A stretch of 64,000 bases of DNA from Planctomycetales bacterium (GCA_027452145.1 DAIDHB010000280.1:1-64000); one strand, 5' to 3'; shown: positions 17,230 to 25,587, counted from the first letter of the stretch. Numbers and translations: made by a program. Notes: generated by a model from the sequence alone, not told the origin.

Positions 17230-18368
17230 GCGACATCGACGTTCGACTGCTCCAGACCGAATCCCTGCCCGACGCCGTGTTTCCCGGCGGCCGCAACGAG
17301 GCCTATCGCGTCCACTTCGCCCCCGAGGTCCACCGGGCGCTCTGGGCTCACGCCGGCGAGGACACCTCGGTCGAGGTCTGCGGCGTGCTGATCGGCACCT
17401 GGCACCGCGACGAGGTCGGGCCGTTCGCGACGATCGTCGACTCCATCCGGGGCGAGGGCGCCACGACGAAGTTCGCCGAGGTGACGTTCACCCACCAGAC
17501 CTGGGCGAAGATCAACGCCGAGATGGACACCCGCTTCGCCGACAAGAAGATCGTCGGCTGGTATCACACCCACCCCGATTTCGGCATTTTCCTCTCGGAC
17601 CGCGACCGGTTCATCCAGGAACATTTCTTCTCGGGACCGGGCCAGGTCGCACACGTAATCGACCCCCTGCGCAAGCTCGAGGGGGTGTTCATCTGGCGCG
17701 GCGGCAAGCCGACGCTGGCGGACCATTTCTGGGTCGGGGACCGCGTGCTGACGGCTGCTGCCGCCGAGAGCGCTACGGTCGCCGGGGGAAATGCGGCGAC
17801 CGGTCAGCCGCCGGGTGCGGCCGCTGGCGCGTCGGGCGAGCGTGACGGCTTGCTTCCGCCTCCGGGACGGCTCATGATGTATCTCGCCACCTTTCTGGTG
17901 GGTTATCTGCTGTCGATGAGTGTTGCCGCCTGGGAGCGGCAGGGGATGATCGAGGCCGAGGTGCGGAGCAATGGCGCGCTCCTGCTCCTGCGGCTGGGCC
18001 TCGGCGGCGAGATCGACCGGCTCCAGGACGACCTGTACGCCGCCGGCCGGCTGCTGCCCGAGGCCCGCGGGGCGACGAAGCAGGCGGACCGGGCGTTCGA
18101 GGATGTTCGCACCCGGCTGACCGCCGTGTCGCAGCGAGCGGCGATCGTCAAGGAGCGATACGCCAACACGCCGGCCGTCGAGCGCGAGCTGACGTACCTG
18201 CTCGACGGCCTGGCGCGCGACCGGTCGGTCCGCCCCGAGGCGACGCGCCCGCCGGACGGCAAGGGCGAGTCGGGAACGTCCGCCGCCGGATCGCCACCGT
18301 CGTCGACATCGTCATCATCATCATCGTCTCCGCCGCCGTCGTCCGGCGGGGAGCCGAAGAATCCCTGA
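17226..18368 (+). CDS. Membrane-anchored JAB/JAMM metallo-isopeptidase
   Basis: A 380-residue protein with a complete JAMM zinc site: Glu50 in SVEVCGVLIG and HTHPDFGIFLSDRD supplying His114, His116, Ser124 and Asp127. JAB enzymes of this type remove or process ubiquitin-like proteins. After a Gly/Ala-rich linker there is one transmembrane helix at about 215-236 (MMYLATFLVGYLLSMSVAAW). Next comes a probable coiled coil (240-320) and a Ser/Pro-rich tail of nearly 60 residues. The catalytic domain precedes the helix and has no signal peptide, so it should face the cytoplasm. The ATG overlaps the E1 stop by ATGA. Membrane tethering suggests that the Ubl acts at the membrane. Confidence 0.9.
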   Translation: MSDIDVRLLQTESLPDAVFPGGRNEAYRVHFAPEVHRALWAHAGEDTSVEVCGVLIGTWHRDEVGPFATIVDSIRGEGATTKFAEVTFTHQTWAKINAEMDTRFADKKIVGWYHTHPDFGIFLSDRDRFIQEHFFSGPGQVAHVIDPLRKLEGVFIWRGGKPTLADHFWVGDRVLTAAAAESATVAGGNAATGQPPGAAAGASGERDGLLPPPGRLMMYLATFLVGYLLSMSVAAWERQGMIEAEVRSNGALLLLRLGLGGEIDRLQDDLYAAGRLLPEARGATKQADRAFEDVRTRLTAVSQRAAIVKERYANTPAVERELTYLLDGLARDRSVRPEATRPPDGKGESGTSAAGSPPSSTSSSSSSSPPPSSGGEPKNP

Positions 18369-18531
18369 ATCACGGCCCGGAGGGTCGGTCGGCGGCGCCT
18401 GATCCAGAAGAGGCCGGCCCGATCTCGACGCCCGACGCCCCGGCCGACCTCGTCCGCAGGTTCCCCCGCATCCTGTCGCGAACCCCGATCGAGCCCCAGC
18501 AGCCGAACGTACCGTCAGGAGATCCCGGCCC

Positions 18532-19602
18532 ATGCCTCCGCCCAGCCCGCACGAACCGCTCCGCCTGTCCGCCGACGACCTGTTCGCCCCCTCGGTCGAC
18601 GCGTTCCTCGACGAGCAGGCGATGGCGAGCCGGGCCATGCCCGAGGTCGAGCCGCAGCCGTGGATCCTGCAATTCCTCTATTCCAGCTACTTCTATCTCA
18701 GTCTCGCGGGCGGCCTGGGGGCGATGGTCGGCTGGATGATCGTCGAGCCATTCTACAACGATTCGCTCGAGCGGGGACAATGGGTCGGGCTTCTGTTCTT
18801 CGCCGTCGTGACGGCCTGCGCGGGCCTCTTTATCGGCGCGGCCGAGGGAATCATGTGCCGGAACCTCGAGCGCGCACTCATCTGTGCCTCGGTGAGCCTG
18901 GCGATCGGATTTCTCGGTGGAGCGATCGTTTTCATCCCGGCCCACATCATCTTCAACATCATGACGGCGGTGGCGCTCCAGTTGGGGGGCGGCGTTGGTG
19001 GCCACGGGCTGCCGCGAGGCTTCGGCACGGCGATCTTCATCATGGGCCGGTCGGCGGCATGGGCGGTGTGCGCCATCCCCGCCGGCCTCGGCCAGGGCAT
19101 CGCGCTACGCGAGCCCAAGGTCGTCGTCAACGGATTGCTCGGCGCCGTCATAGGCGGGCTCCTCGGTGGGATGGCCTTCGACCCCATCGCGCTGGCCTTC
19201 CCCCCGAGCGACGGCGAGGCCTGGCTCAGCCGCGGGGTCGGCTTCACGATCATCGGCCTATCCGTCGGCGTGATGATCGGGATCGTCGAGCAATGGACCA
19301 AGTCGGCCTGGCTATTGATGAAGGCCGGACCGCTGGCGGGCAAGCAGTTCGTCGTCTTCCGCAACCCGACCGTGCTGGGCAGCTCGCCCAAGGCCGATAT
19401 CTACCTGTTCAAGGACGAGGCGATCGAGCCCCGCCACGCCCTGATCCACGACCGCGGCGGCCGCTACGAGATCGAGGACCTGAACTCGGCCGACGGGACG
19501 TATGTCAACGGCATCCCCGTCCACCGGCAGGTGCTCCGCGCCGGCGATCAGATCGTGCTGGGCAAGACCGTGCTGGTATTCGACCTCAAGGAGAGCCGAT
19601 GA
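18532..19602 (+). CDS. Multi-pass membrane protein with C-terminal FHA domain
   Basis: A 356-residue protein. After a soluble 45-residue N-terminus there are about six to eight hydrophobic, Gly-rich helices between 50 and 265. A cytoplasmic forkhead-associated domain follows at about 275-350 (GKQFVVFRNPTVLGSSPKAD, EPRHALIHDRGG, LNSADGTYVNG, GDQIVLGKTVLVF). FHA domains bind phosphothreonine peptides; the key Arg/His of the binding loop (PRHA) and NG are kept. It begins 163 bases after the isopeptidase and is followed by the zinc-ribbon genes at a regular spacing of about 75 bases, so it probably belongs to the same unit. A signalling or scaffold role linking phosphorylation to the Ubl system is inference. 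Confidence 0.85.
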   Translation: MPPPSPHEPLRLSADDLFAPSVDAFLDEQAMASRAMPEVEPQPWILQFLYSSYFYLSLAGGLGAMVGWMIVEPFYNDSLERGQWVGLLFFAVVTACAGLFIGAAEGIMCRNLERALICASVSLAIGFLGGAIVFIPAHIIFNIMTAVALQLGGGVGGHGLPRGFGTAIFIMGRSAAWAVCAIPAGLGQGIALREPKVVVNGLLGAVIGGLLGGMAFDPIALAFPPSDGEAWLSRGVGFTIIGLSVGVMIGIVEQWTKSAWLLMKAGPLAGKQFVVFRNPTVLGSSPKADIYLFKDEAIEPRHALIHDRGGRYEIEDLNSADGTYVNGIPVHRQVLRAGDQIVLGKTVLVFDLKESR

Positions 19603-19678
19603 CGGGAGTCGACCGGCGAGGATGAGGGGCCCGGGGGCGGCCTCCGGCGCCGGTTGGCGTGGGCTGGAGCGAACGGCC

Positions 19679-20389
19679 ATGGCGATGCTCGAATCGTGCG
19701 CCCGGTGCGGCCGGCCGCTCGCCGGTCCTGTGGGTGCGGAGGCGGGCAACGGGCCGCCGGCCTGCCCGGAGTGCGGTCGCGAGACGACGGACATGGAGCC
19801 GGTCCTCTGGGCCGAGCTTGTCGAGGCCGATCCGGATCCCGTCGCGACCGCCGGACCGGATCCGCTTCGTCAGGTGAACCGGCTCCCGAATCCGCCCGAG
19901 AGCCCCGTCGAACCCCGGCGCAGGCCCTGCCCGATGTGCGGCGAGTCGATCGTGGCCGAGGCGGTGAAGTGCCGGTTCTGTGGCGAGTTCTTCGGCCCGA
20001 CGGTTGGGAAGGCCGACCGCTCCAGGGCCGGGCCCGGCGACGAAATGGTCGGTGTCGAGCGAAAGCAGCTCATGGCCTGCCTGTTGGTCTCGATCGGGTG
20101 CTTCTTCGCGATGTGGGGCGTGGCGGCCCTGGCGGGCGAATCGACCTCGGGGCTGTTCCCGCTGGCGTTCCTCGCCTTTGCGGCGACCTACCTGGCGGCG
20201 ACCGTCACGGCGATGGCCTTCGTCTTCCGGCTATTGAGGCGGATGTCCGGCGCCGTGGCCGCCCTCCTCGGGGCCGTCCTCGTGCTCGTGCCCTGCGTGG
20301 GCCTGCTGGTGGATCTGCTGGTCTATCAGCGGGCCGCGGAATTCGACCGGTCTGGAGCGGAAGTCCCGGAACCATTCGAGGAATTGTGA
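19679..20389 (+). CDS. Double zinc-ribbon membrane protein, paralog 1
   Basis: A 236-residue protein. A first Cys cluster (C7, C10, C29, C32) is followed by an acidic/Pro linker, a second ribbon C84-C87-C98-C101 (CPMCGESIVAEAVKCRFCG) and three hydrophobic helices from about 130. ATG 19679 has GGAG 9 bases upstream and was preferred over the ATG at 19622. The second ribbon is nearly identical to that of the next three genes, while the first is more diverged. This looks like a cytoplasmic metal-binding module tethered to the membrane. No enzymatic motif is seen. Last in this run of genes are three closer paralogs, so paralog 1 is the most divergent copy. Confidence 0.83.
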   Translation: MAMLESCARCGRPLAGPVGAEAGNGPPACPECGRETTDMEPVLWAELVEADPDPVATAGPDPLRQVNRLPNPPESPVEPRRRPCPMCGESIVAEAVKCRFCGEFFGPTVGKADRSRAGPGDEMVGVERKQLMACLLVSIGCFFAMWGVAALAGESTSGLFPLAFLAFAATYLAATVTAMAFVFRLLRRMSGAVAALLGAVLVLVPCVGLLVDLLVYQRAAEFDRSGAEVPEPFEEL

Positions 20390-20458
20390 TCGTGCCTGGA
20401 CCGAGCGGCAGCCGCCGGGCCGCTCGCGGGCCGTCCTGAAGCGGAAGGGGGTAAGTCG

Positions 20459-21175
20459 ATGGCGATCTCGTTCGCGTGCCCGAGCTGCGGTAAGAACCTC
20501 AAGGCTCCGGACAGCGCCGTGGGCAAGTCCTCAAAATGCCCCGGCTGCGGGGGGCGTGTGACCTGTCCCGAGCCAGTGTACGAGGCCGAGATCGTCGCGC
20601 CGTCCCACGTGGCGGGCGCCTTCGACGACCTCGACGAGGCCGCGCCTTACGGGATGGCGGCTCAGCCGATCGAGGCCCCGGCCGCCGGGACGGAGGCCCG
20701 CCGGCCCTGCCCGATGTGCGGCGAGATGATCGTCGTCGGCGCCGCCAAGTGCCGCTTCTGCGGCGAGGTCTTCGACGAGGTTGTCAAGAAGGGCGTCAAG
20801 GGGGGCAAGAAGGCCAGGCTGCGGTCCATCGCGTCCCAGCAGCGCAACATGCTGATCTGCGCTTTTCTCCAGATCGTCTGCATCATCATTTCGACTGTGG
20901 TCAATTCACGCATGGAGCCAAGTCGAGATCCGGCAATGATCCTGGTTCGCCTGCTGATCTCGGCAGTGATGCTGGCCTCGCTGGTCGGCGGCTGCGTCTA
21001 TGTCTGCCTTCTCGGATCAAAGTTCTACAACATCCTGGTGGTCATCATCCTGGCGATACTCGCGCTCATCCCTTGCCTGGGGCTGCTCGGCCTGCTGCTG
21101 GTCAATCAGCGGGCGACGGGGATGCTCGAGGAGAACGGGTACGAGGTCGGCCTGCTGGGCGCCCGGGAGCCCTGA
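20459..21175 (+). CDS. Double zinc-ribbon membrane protein, paralog 2
   Basis: A 238-residue protein with an N-terminal ribbon ISFACPSCGKNLKAPDSAVG..KCPGCG (C7, C10, C27, C30). The second ribbon CPMCGEMIVVGAAKCRFCGE has C84, C87, C98 and C101, the same numbering as paralog 1. A basic stretch KKGVKGGKKARLR is followed by three hydrophobic helices between about 125 and 225. It lies 69 bases after paralog 1. The N-terminal ribbon type is widespread in planctomycete membrane proteins. Here its pairing with a second ribbon and its repetition beside a Ubl system are the notable points. Role unknown; metal or nucleic-acid or protein binding are all possible. Confidence 0.85.
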   Translation: MAISFACPSCGKNLKAPDSAVGKSSKCPGCGGRVTCPEPVYEAEIVAPSHVAGAFDDLDEAAPYGMAAQPIEAPAAGTEARRPCPMCGEMIVVGAAKCRFCGEVFDEVVKKGVKGGKKARLRSIASQQRNMLICAFLQIVCIIISTVVNSRMEPSRDPAMILVRLLISAVMLASLVGGCVYVCLLGSKFYNILVVIILAILALIPCLGLLGLLLVNQRATGMLEENGYEVGLLGAREP

Positions 21176-21250
21176 GTCCGGGCCGGGTCCATCCGGCCGG
21201 TCGCGGACCAGAATCGATTGTATCGGGATCCTCGGGGGAAAGCGGGTCGA

Positions 21251-21823
21251 ATGCCGATCTCGTTTGCGTGTCCGAAGTGCGGCAAGAAGCTCAAGGCTCC
21301 CCACGACGCCGTGGGGAAGTCGTCGCGGTGCCCCGGATGCGGCACCGCGGTGACCTGTCCCGAGCCGATCCTCGACGCCGAGCTGGTCGACCCGGTCGCC
21401 GGCGAGCCGACCCTCGCCGTCGACCAATTGTCTCCGCCGGGCTCAGCCCCGTTACTCGTCGGCGGCCTGGCCGGCGCAGGAGCCTCGCCCGCTCCCCCTG
21501 CGCTCGAGGAGGCCCGCCAACCCTGCCCGATGTGCGGCGAGATGATTGTGGTGGGCGCCGCGAAGTGCCGCTTCTGCGGCGAGGTGTTCGACGAGTCGAT
21601 CCGCAAGGCCCAGTCCGTGGGGCGGCGGGTCGATGAGGACCTCAGCGCCGGGGACATCCTCATCGCCCTGTTCTGCGGTTGGATCGGCTGCATTGTGGGT
21701 ATTGCATGGATGGTTCAGGGCAAGCCCAAGGGCTGGAAGATGGTGCTGATCTCGCTGGTGAGTTGGGTGCTCGCGATGATTCTTTGGAGCTTCTTCTCGC
21801 AAACCGGCGGGTTGCCACGTTAA
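21251..21823 (+). CDS. Double zinc-ribbon membrane protein, paralog 3
   Basis: A 190-residue protein starting MPISFACPKCGKKLKAPHDAVG at the ATG 21251, the position at which its paralogs align; the upstream in-frame codon at 21218 is not needed. It has both ribbons (CPKCG..CPGCG and CPMCGEMIVVGAAKCRFCGE) separated by a 70-residue Pro/Ala-rich linker, then two hydrophobic helices (about 145-165 and 168-184) near the C-terminus. The nucleotide sequence of the second ribbon is almost the same as in paralog 2, indicating recent duplication or gene conversion. It lies 75 bases after paralog 2. Confidence 0.84.
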   Translation: MPISFACPKCGKKLKAPHDAVGKSSRCPGCGTAVTCPEPILDAELVDPVAGEPTLAVDQLSPPGSAPLLVGGLAGAGASPAPPALEEARQPCPMCGEMIVVGAAKCRFCGEVFDESIRKAQSVGRRVDEDLSAGDILIALFCGWIGCIVGIAWMVQGKPKGWKMVLISLVSWVLAMILWSFFSQTGGLPR

Positions 21824-21900
21824 TACGTGGGAGCGCCGCGACGCACTCCCCCAGAACGCGACCGACCAACTGTTTCGGATGGGAAAGACGGAGCCCGGCC

Positions 21901-22617
21901 ATGAAGATCACGTTTTCCTGTTCCGGTTGCGGCAAGACGCTGAAGGCGCTGCCGGATGCCGCCGGACGGACGCGGAAATGCCCGGTCTGCGCCACCCGGG
22001 TCACGTGCCCCGCGAGGTCAGCGGCGCCCCGGCGTCCGGCGGGGCGGTTGTCCGACGACGACGTCGCCGAGGCCGAGGTGGTGGCGATCATTCCCGACAA
22101 GCCGGCACAGGTGGCGGCCGGCTCTCGCGCCGCGGCGGCCGCCGCGGCGCGGGCACGGTCCCAGCCGCCCTCGGCCCCCTCCGTGGCTCCGAAGGCGGCC
22201 TTCGACCCCTTCGACGACCTGGGCGACGATCCCTACCAGCTCGCTCAGCCAGACCCGGTCTCGACCGCGCCCCCGGAGCCGAAGAAGCCGTGCCCGATGT
22301 GCGGAGAGATGATCTTCGAATCGGCGGCCAGGTGCCGCTACTGCGGTGAGGTCTTCGACGCCAAACTCAAGAAATCCGGCTCGAAGAAGAGAAAGAAGAA
22401 GGCGACGAGCGGGGCCGGCGGCGGCGGGACCGGACTGCGTGACCTGGGAATCGGGGTCGTCGTCCTGATCCTCGGCATTGGCCTGACCGTGTTCTCCTAC
22501 GCCAATCCGGCCACGGACGGCAAGGGCCAGGGGAAGTTCTACATCTTCCACGGCTTCATCATCGGCGGGTTTGCCCAGACCTGCAAGGGACTGTACGGCC
22601 TGATCCGGGGCGAGTAG
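21901..22617 (+). CDS. Double zinc-ribbon membrane protein, paralog 4
   Basis: A 238-residue protein with ribbon 1 ITFSCSGCGKTLKALPDAAG..CPVCA, an Ala-rich linker (AAAAAARARS) and ribbon 2 CPMCGEMIFESAARCRYCGE. A very basic KKSGSKKRKKKATS stretch and two hydrophobic segments follow (LGIGVVVLILGIGLTVF and a weaker one near FYIFHGFIIGGF). ATG 21901 is preceded by GGAG. It is the last gene before a strong hairpin terminator at 22617-22654, so it closes the transcription unit that starts with the ubiquitin-like gene. Function unknown. Confidence 0.85.
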   Translation: MKITFSCSGCGKTLKALPDAAGRTRKCPVCATRVTCPARSAAPRRPAGRLSDDDVAEAEVVAIIPDKPAQVAAGSRAAAAAAARARSQPPSAPSVAPKAAFDPFDDLGDDPYQLAQPDPVSTAPPEPKKPCPMCGEMIFESAARCRYCGEVFDAKLKKSGSKKRKKKATSGAGGGGTGLRDLGIGVVVLILGIGLTVFSYANPATDGKGQGKFYIFHGFIIGGFAQTCKGLYGLIRGE

Positions 22618-22654
22618 GCGCGCCGCGATGCCGGCGCGCCGAAGGGTCTTTTCT
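22617..22654 (+). terminator. Intrinsic terminator after the zinc-ribbon genes
   Basis: A perfect 9-bp GC stem, GGCGCGCCG (22617-22625) with CGGCGCGCC (22632-22640), has a 6-base loop and is followed by a T-rich run (TCTTTTCT, 22647-22654). It begins at the last base of the stop codon of the fourth zinc-ribbon gene and separates it from a convergent gene. Confidence 0.75.
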
Positions 22655-22658
22655 CCGT

Positions 22659-23228
22659 TCAGGTGGTGGCGCCGTACTCGACCGTCTCCTCGGCGCCGTA
22701 GGTCCGCGCGAAGGCTTCGAAGGCCCGCGGTCCCAGCCGTTCGGCCATCCGCCGGTAGGAATCGCGGCGGTAGTCCCACTCCTTCGACCGCGGCACCTGC
22801 TCGAGCCAGTCGAAAAGGTGCACGCGCACCAGGTCGTCGAAATCCTCACGGGACAGCGTGACCTCGTCGCCGGACAATCGGTCGGCGATGCGATACGGCT
22901 CCTCGCCGCGCTCGACGGCGCGGTCGAACGACGAGCGGTCCATCGCGCAGTTCAGGTACGCCAGCCGTTCCGCCCGGTCGCCGATCAGCTTGCGGACCTC
23001 GTCTCGCCGCTGTAGCGGCAGGGTGAACCCCTGGAATTTCTCGGTCCCGTAGATCGAGTGGAACATCCCTGCCCGGCACACGTCGATCGAGTAGCCCTGG
23101 GCCTCGAGGTCGCGATACACCGCGATCAGGTGGCCCAGGTAGGACTTCTCGGTGTGTGGCACGTCCTGGATGCCCAAACTGACCAGGAACCCGGTTAACC
23201 GCTTGTGTTCCCTGTCCACCGTGCACAC
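22659..23228 (-). CDS. DUF6817-like protein
   Basis: A 189-residue soluble protein. The first half (FLVSLGIQDVPHTEKSYLGHLIAVYRDLEAQG, then CRAGMFHSIYGTEKF) resembles the conserved part of DUF6817 proteins, whose His/Asp-rich pattern is HD-domain-like (HTEKSYLGHL, AGMFHSIYG). The second half is helical and charged without a known motif. GTG 23228 has GGAGAGGGG just upstream; GTG 23219 is an alternative. The longer upstream frame is low-complexity and non-homologous. It is convergent with the zinc-ribbon unit and divergent from a serine hydrolase. Family assignment is from memory of the motif and is moderate. Confidence 0.68.
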   Translation of the reverse strand: MCTVDREHKRLTGFLVSLGIQDVPHTEKSYLGHLIAVYRDLEAQGYSIDVCRAGMFHSIYGTEKFQGFTLPLQRRDEVRKLIGDRAERLAYLNCAMDRSSFDRAVERGEEPYRIADRLSGDEVTLSREDFDDLVRVHLFDWLEQVPRSKEWDYRRDSYRRMAERLGPRAFEAFARTYGAEETVEYGATT

Positions 23229-23454
23229 CCCCTCTCCGTCACCGCGGCCGGCGGTCCGAGTCGCGCCGATCCCGACCCGCGGCCCCGACCCGGTCGCCTC
23301 GTCCGCCGCGCTCGCAGTATAATCCACGCCGAGTGGCGGTCTCCAGCCACCATCGTCGCGTTCCGCTCTTCCACCCCATTCGGGACCGCCGCCCGCCCGC
23401 GGCCCGACTCGAGACCAGGCTCGCCCGAGCCCCACTCGCGCACGGAGGACCCCC

Positions 23455-25587
23455 ATGAGCCCCAGCCTCGTCCTGCTCGCGCTCCTGGCGGCGCGGACCT
23501 GGCCCGACGCGACGGACCCGACCCAGGCCGCCAACCCCCCGGCGCGGCCCTCCTGGGAATGGCGCCTGGCCTCGCCCGAGCGGCAGGGGATGAAACCCGG
23601 CGCGCTCGAGGCGGCCTGGTCGGCGCTGAAGGAGCGGAGGACGACCGCATTGCTGGTCATCCGCCGCGACCGCATCGTCTTCGAGCGTTATGCCGACGGC
23701 TACAGCCGGACGAAACCCCATTACACGGCCTCGATGGCCAAGGCCCTGGTGGGCGGGCTGGCCTTGATGGTGGCGATGGACGACGGCCGGATCCGGCCCG
23801 ACGATCCGGCCTGGCGGTTCGTGCCGCAGTGGCGCGACGACCCGAAGCGTCGGGCGATCGCGGTGCGTCACCTGGCCACGCACACCTCCGGCATCGAGGA
23901 CGCCGAGTCCGACCGACTGCCGCACGCGAGGCTCACCGGCTGGAAGGGCGATTTCTGGAAGCGATTGCCGCCGCCCGACGACGCCTTCACGATCGCGCGC
24001 GACCGCGCCCCGGTGCTCGACCCGCCCGGCACGCGCGAGCGCTACAGCAACCCCGGCATGGCGATGCTCGGTTATTGCCTGGCCGCCAGCCTGCGCGGTA
24101 CGGACGATCCGGACCTCCGGTCGCTGCTTGCCCATCGGGTCATGCGGAATCTCGGCGCCCCCGACGGCCAGTGGTCGACCGGCTACGGCGGCATCACCGT
24201 TGTGGATGGCCTGCCGCTCGTGGCTACGTGGGGCGGGGGAGCGTACAGCCCCGACGCTGTTGCGCGCGTCGGCCGGCTATTGCTCCACCACGGGACCTGG
24301 GAGGGTCGTGAGCTGATCGACCCGGCCGTGGTGGCCGAGGCGCTCCGTCCGAGCGGCCTGCCGGGGCACTCGGGGCTCGGCTGGTGGGTCAACCGCGGCA
24401 ACGACGGCAGCCGCCTGTGGAGATCGGCGCCCGAGGACGCCTTCGGCGGCGCCGGCGCCGGCCACCAGATGCTGCTCGTCGTCCCCAGTCTCGACCTGAT
24501 CGTCGTCCGCAACGGCGACTCGCTCGACCCGGCCCTGCCATTCGACGAGGCGCTCGATCGCCACCTCGTCGCGCCGGTGCTCCGTGCGATCCAATCAACG
24601 ATACGCAAGCCTCCTTATCCGCCGAGCTCCACCATCAGGGAAACCCGCTGGGCCCCGGCCGAGTCGATCGTCCGCAAGGCTCGCGGCAGCGACACCTGGC
24701 CGCTCACCTGGGGTGACGACGATGCGCTGTATACCGCGTTCGGCGACGGCCGAGGCTTCGAGCCGTTCGTCCCGGGCAAGCTCAGCCTGGGCTTCGCGCG
24801 CGTCGTCGGCTCGCCCAGGGATTTCGCCGGATTCAACATCCGCTCGCCCTCGGGCGAACGGACGGGCGACGGCCCCTCCGGCGAGAAGGCCAGCGGCCTC
24901 CTGATGGTCGACGGCGTTCTCTACCTGTGGGCCCGCAATGCTGGCAATTCCCGCCTGGCCGTCTCGTCGGACCACGCCCAGACCTGGAGCTGGTGCGACT
25001 GGCGCTTCACCACGAGTTTCGGCTGCCCGACGTTCCTCAACTTCGGTCGGAACTACGCCGGCGCCCGCGATGAGTTTGTTTATATCGTCTCGCCGGACGG
25101 GGTCTCCGCCTATCGCCCCGCCGACCGGATGGTCCTGGCGCGGGTGCCGAAGACCCGGATCGCCGACCGTGCGGCGTACGAGTTCTTCGCCGGACGAGAC
25201 GATCGCGGCGGGCCGCTCTGGACGCGCGACATCACCGCGCGCCGCGGGGTGTTCGAGTATCCGGGCGGCTGCTATCGCTCGACGATCAGCTACGACGCCG
25301 GTCTGCGCCGATATCTCTGGTGCCAGACGCTCCCCGGCGGCGATGCGCGGTTCCGTGGGGGATTCGCGATCTACGACGCCCCCGAGCCCTGGGGCCCCTG
25401 GACGACCGTGTTCTTCACCGACGACTGGGACGTCGCCCCCGGCGAGACGTGCAGCCTGCCGACGAAATGGATGAGCCCAGACGGCCGCACCGTGCACCTC
25501 GTCTTCTCGGGCGAGGACAGCTTCTCCGTCCGCATGGGCGAGCTGATCGTCGGCGAGTTGAGATCGGGAATGAACGAAGGGCATTGA
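23455..25587 (+). CDS. Secreted serine hydrolase (beta-lactamase/PBP family) fused to DUF4185-like domain
   Basis: A 710-residue protein with a signal peptide of about 27 residues. Residues 40-380 form a beta-lactamase/penicillin-binding-protein fold: the SxxK nucleophile is in TASMAKAL, the YxN motif is YSNPG and the third-motif region is GAGHQ, as in class-C-like esterases and D-aminopeptidases. Residues 390-700 resemble DUF4185-type beta-propeller-like modules (DGVLYLWARNAGNSRLAVSSDHAQTW, VYIVSPDG, GETCSLPTKWMSPDGRTVHLVFSGEDSF), a family often found with carbohydrate-active enzymes. GGAGG lies 6 bases before the ATG. The stop is followed within two bases by a palindromic repeat. Confidence 0.85.
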   Translation: MSPSLVLLALLAARTWPDATDPTQAANPPARPSWEWRLASPERQGMKPGALEAAWSALKERRTTALLVIRRDRIVFERYADGYSRTKPHYTASMAKALVGGLALMVAMDDGRIRPDDPAWRFVPQWRDDPKRRAIAVRHLATHTSGIEDAESDRLPHARLTGWKGDFWKRLPPPDDAFTIARDRAPVLDPPGTRERYSNPGMAMLGYCLAASLRGTDDPDLRSLLAHRVMRNLGAPDGQWSTGYGGITVVDGLPLVATWGGGAYSPDAVARVGRLLLHHGTWEGRELIDPAVVAEALRPSGLPGHSGLGWWVNRGNDGSRLWRSAPEDAFGGAGAGHQMLLVVPSLDLIVVRNGDSLDPALPFDEALDRHLVAPVLRAIQSTIRKPPYPPSSTIRETRWAPAESIVRKARGSDTWPLTWGDDDALYTAFGDGRGFEPFVPGKLSLGFARVVGSPRDFAGFNIRSPSGERTGDGPSGEKASGLLMVDGVLYLWARNAGNSRLAVSSDHAQTWSWCDWRFTTSFGCPTFLNFGRNYAGARDEFVYIVSPDGVSAYRPADRMVLARVPKTRIADRAAYEFFAGRDDRGGPLWTRDITARRGVFEYPGGCYRSTISYDAGLRRYLWCQTLPGGDARFRGGFAIYDAPEPWGPWTTVFFTDDWDVAPGETCSLPTKWMSPDGRTVHLVFSGEDSFSVRMGELIVGELRSGMNEGH

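Noticed and set aside
20536..21636. 366-codon plus-strand ORF across the zinc-ribbon genes
   Set aside because: Out-of-frame shadow; all ribbon cysteines are in the other frames.
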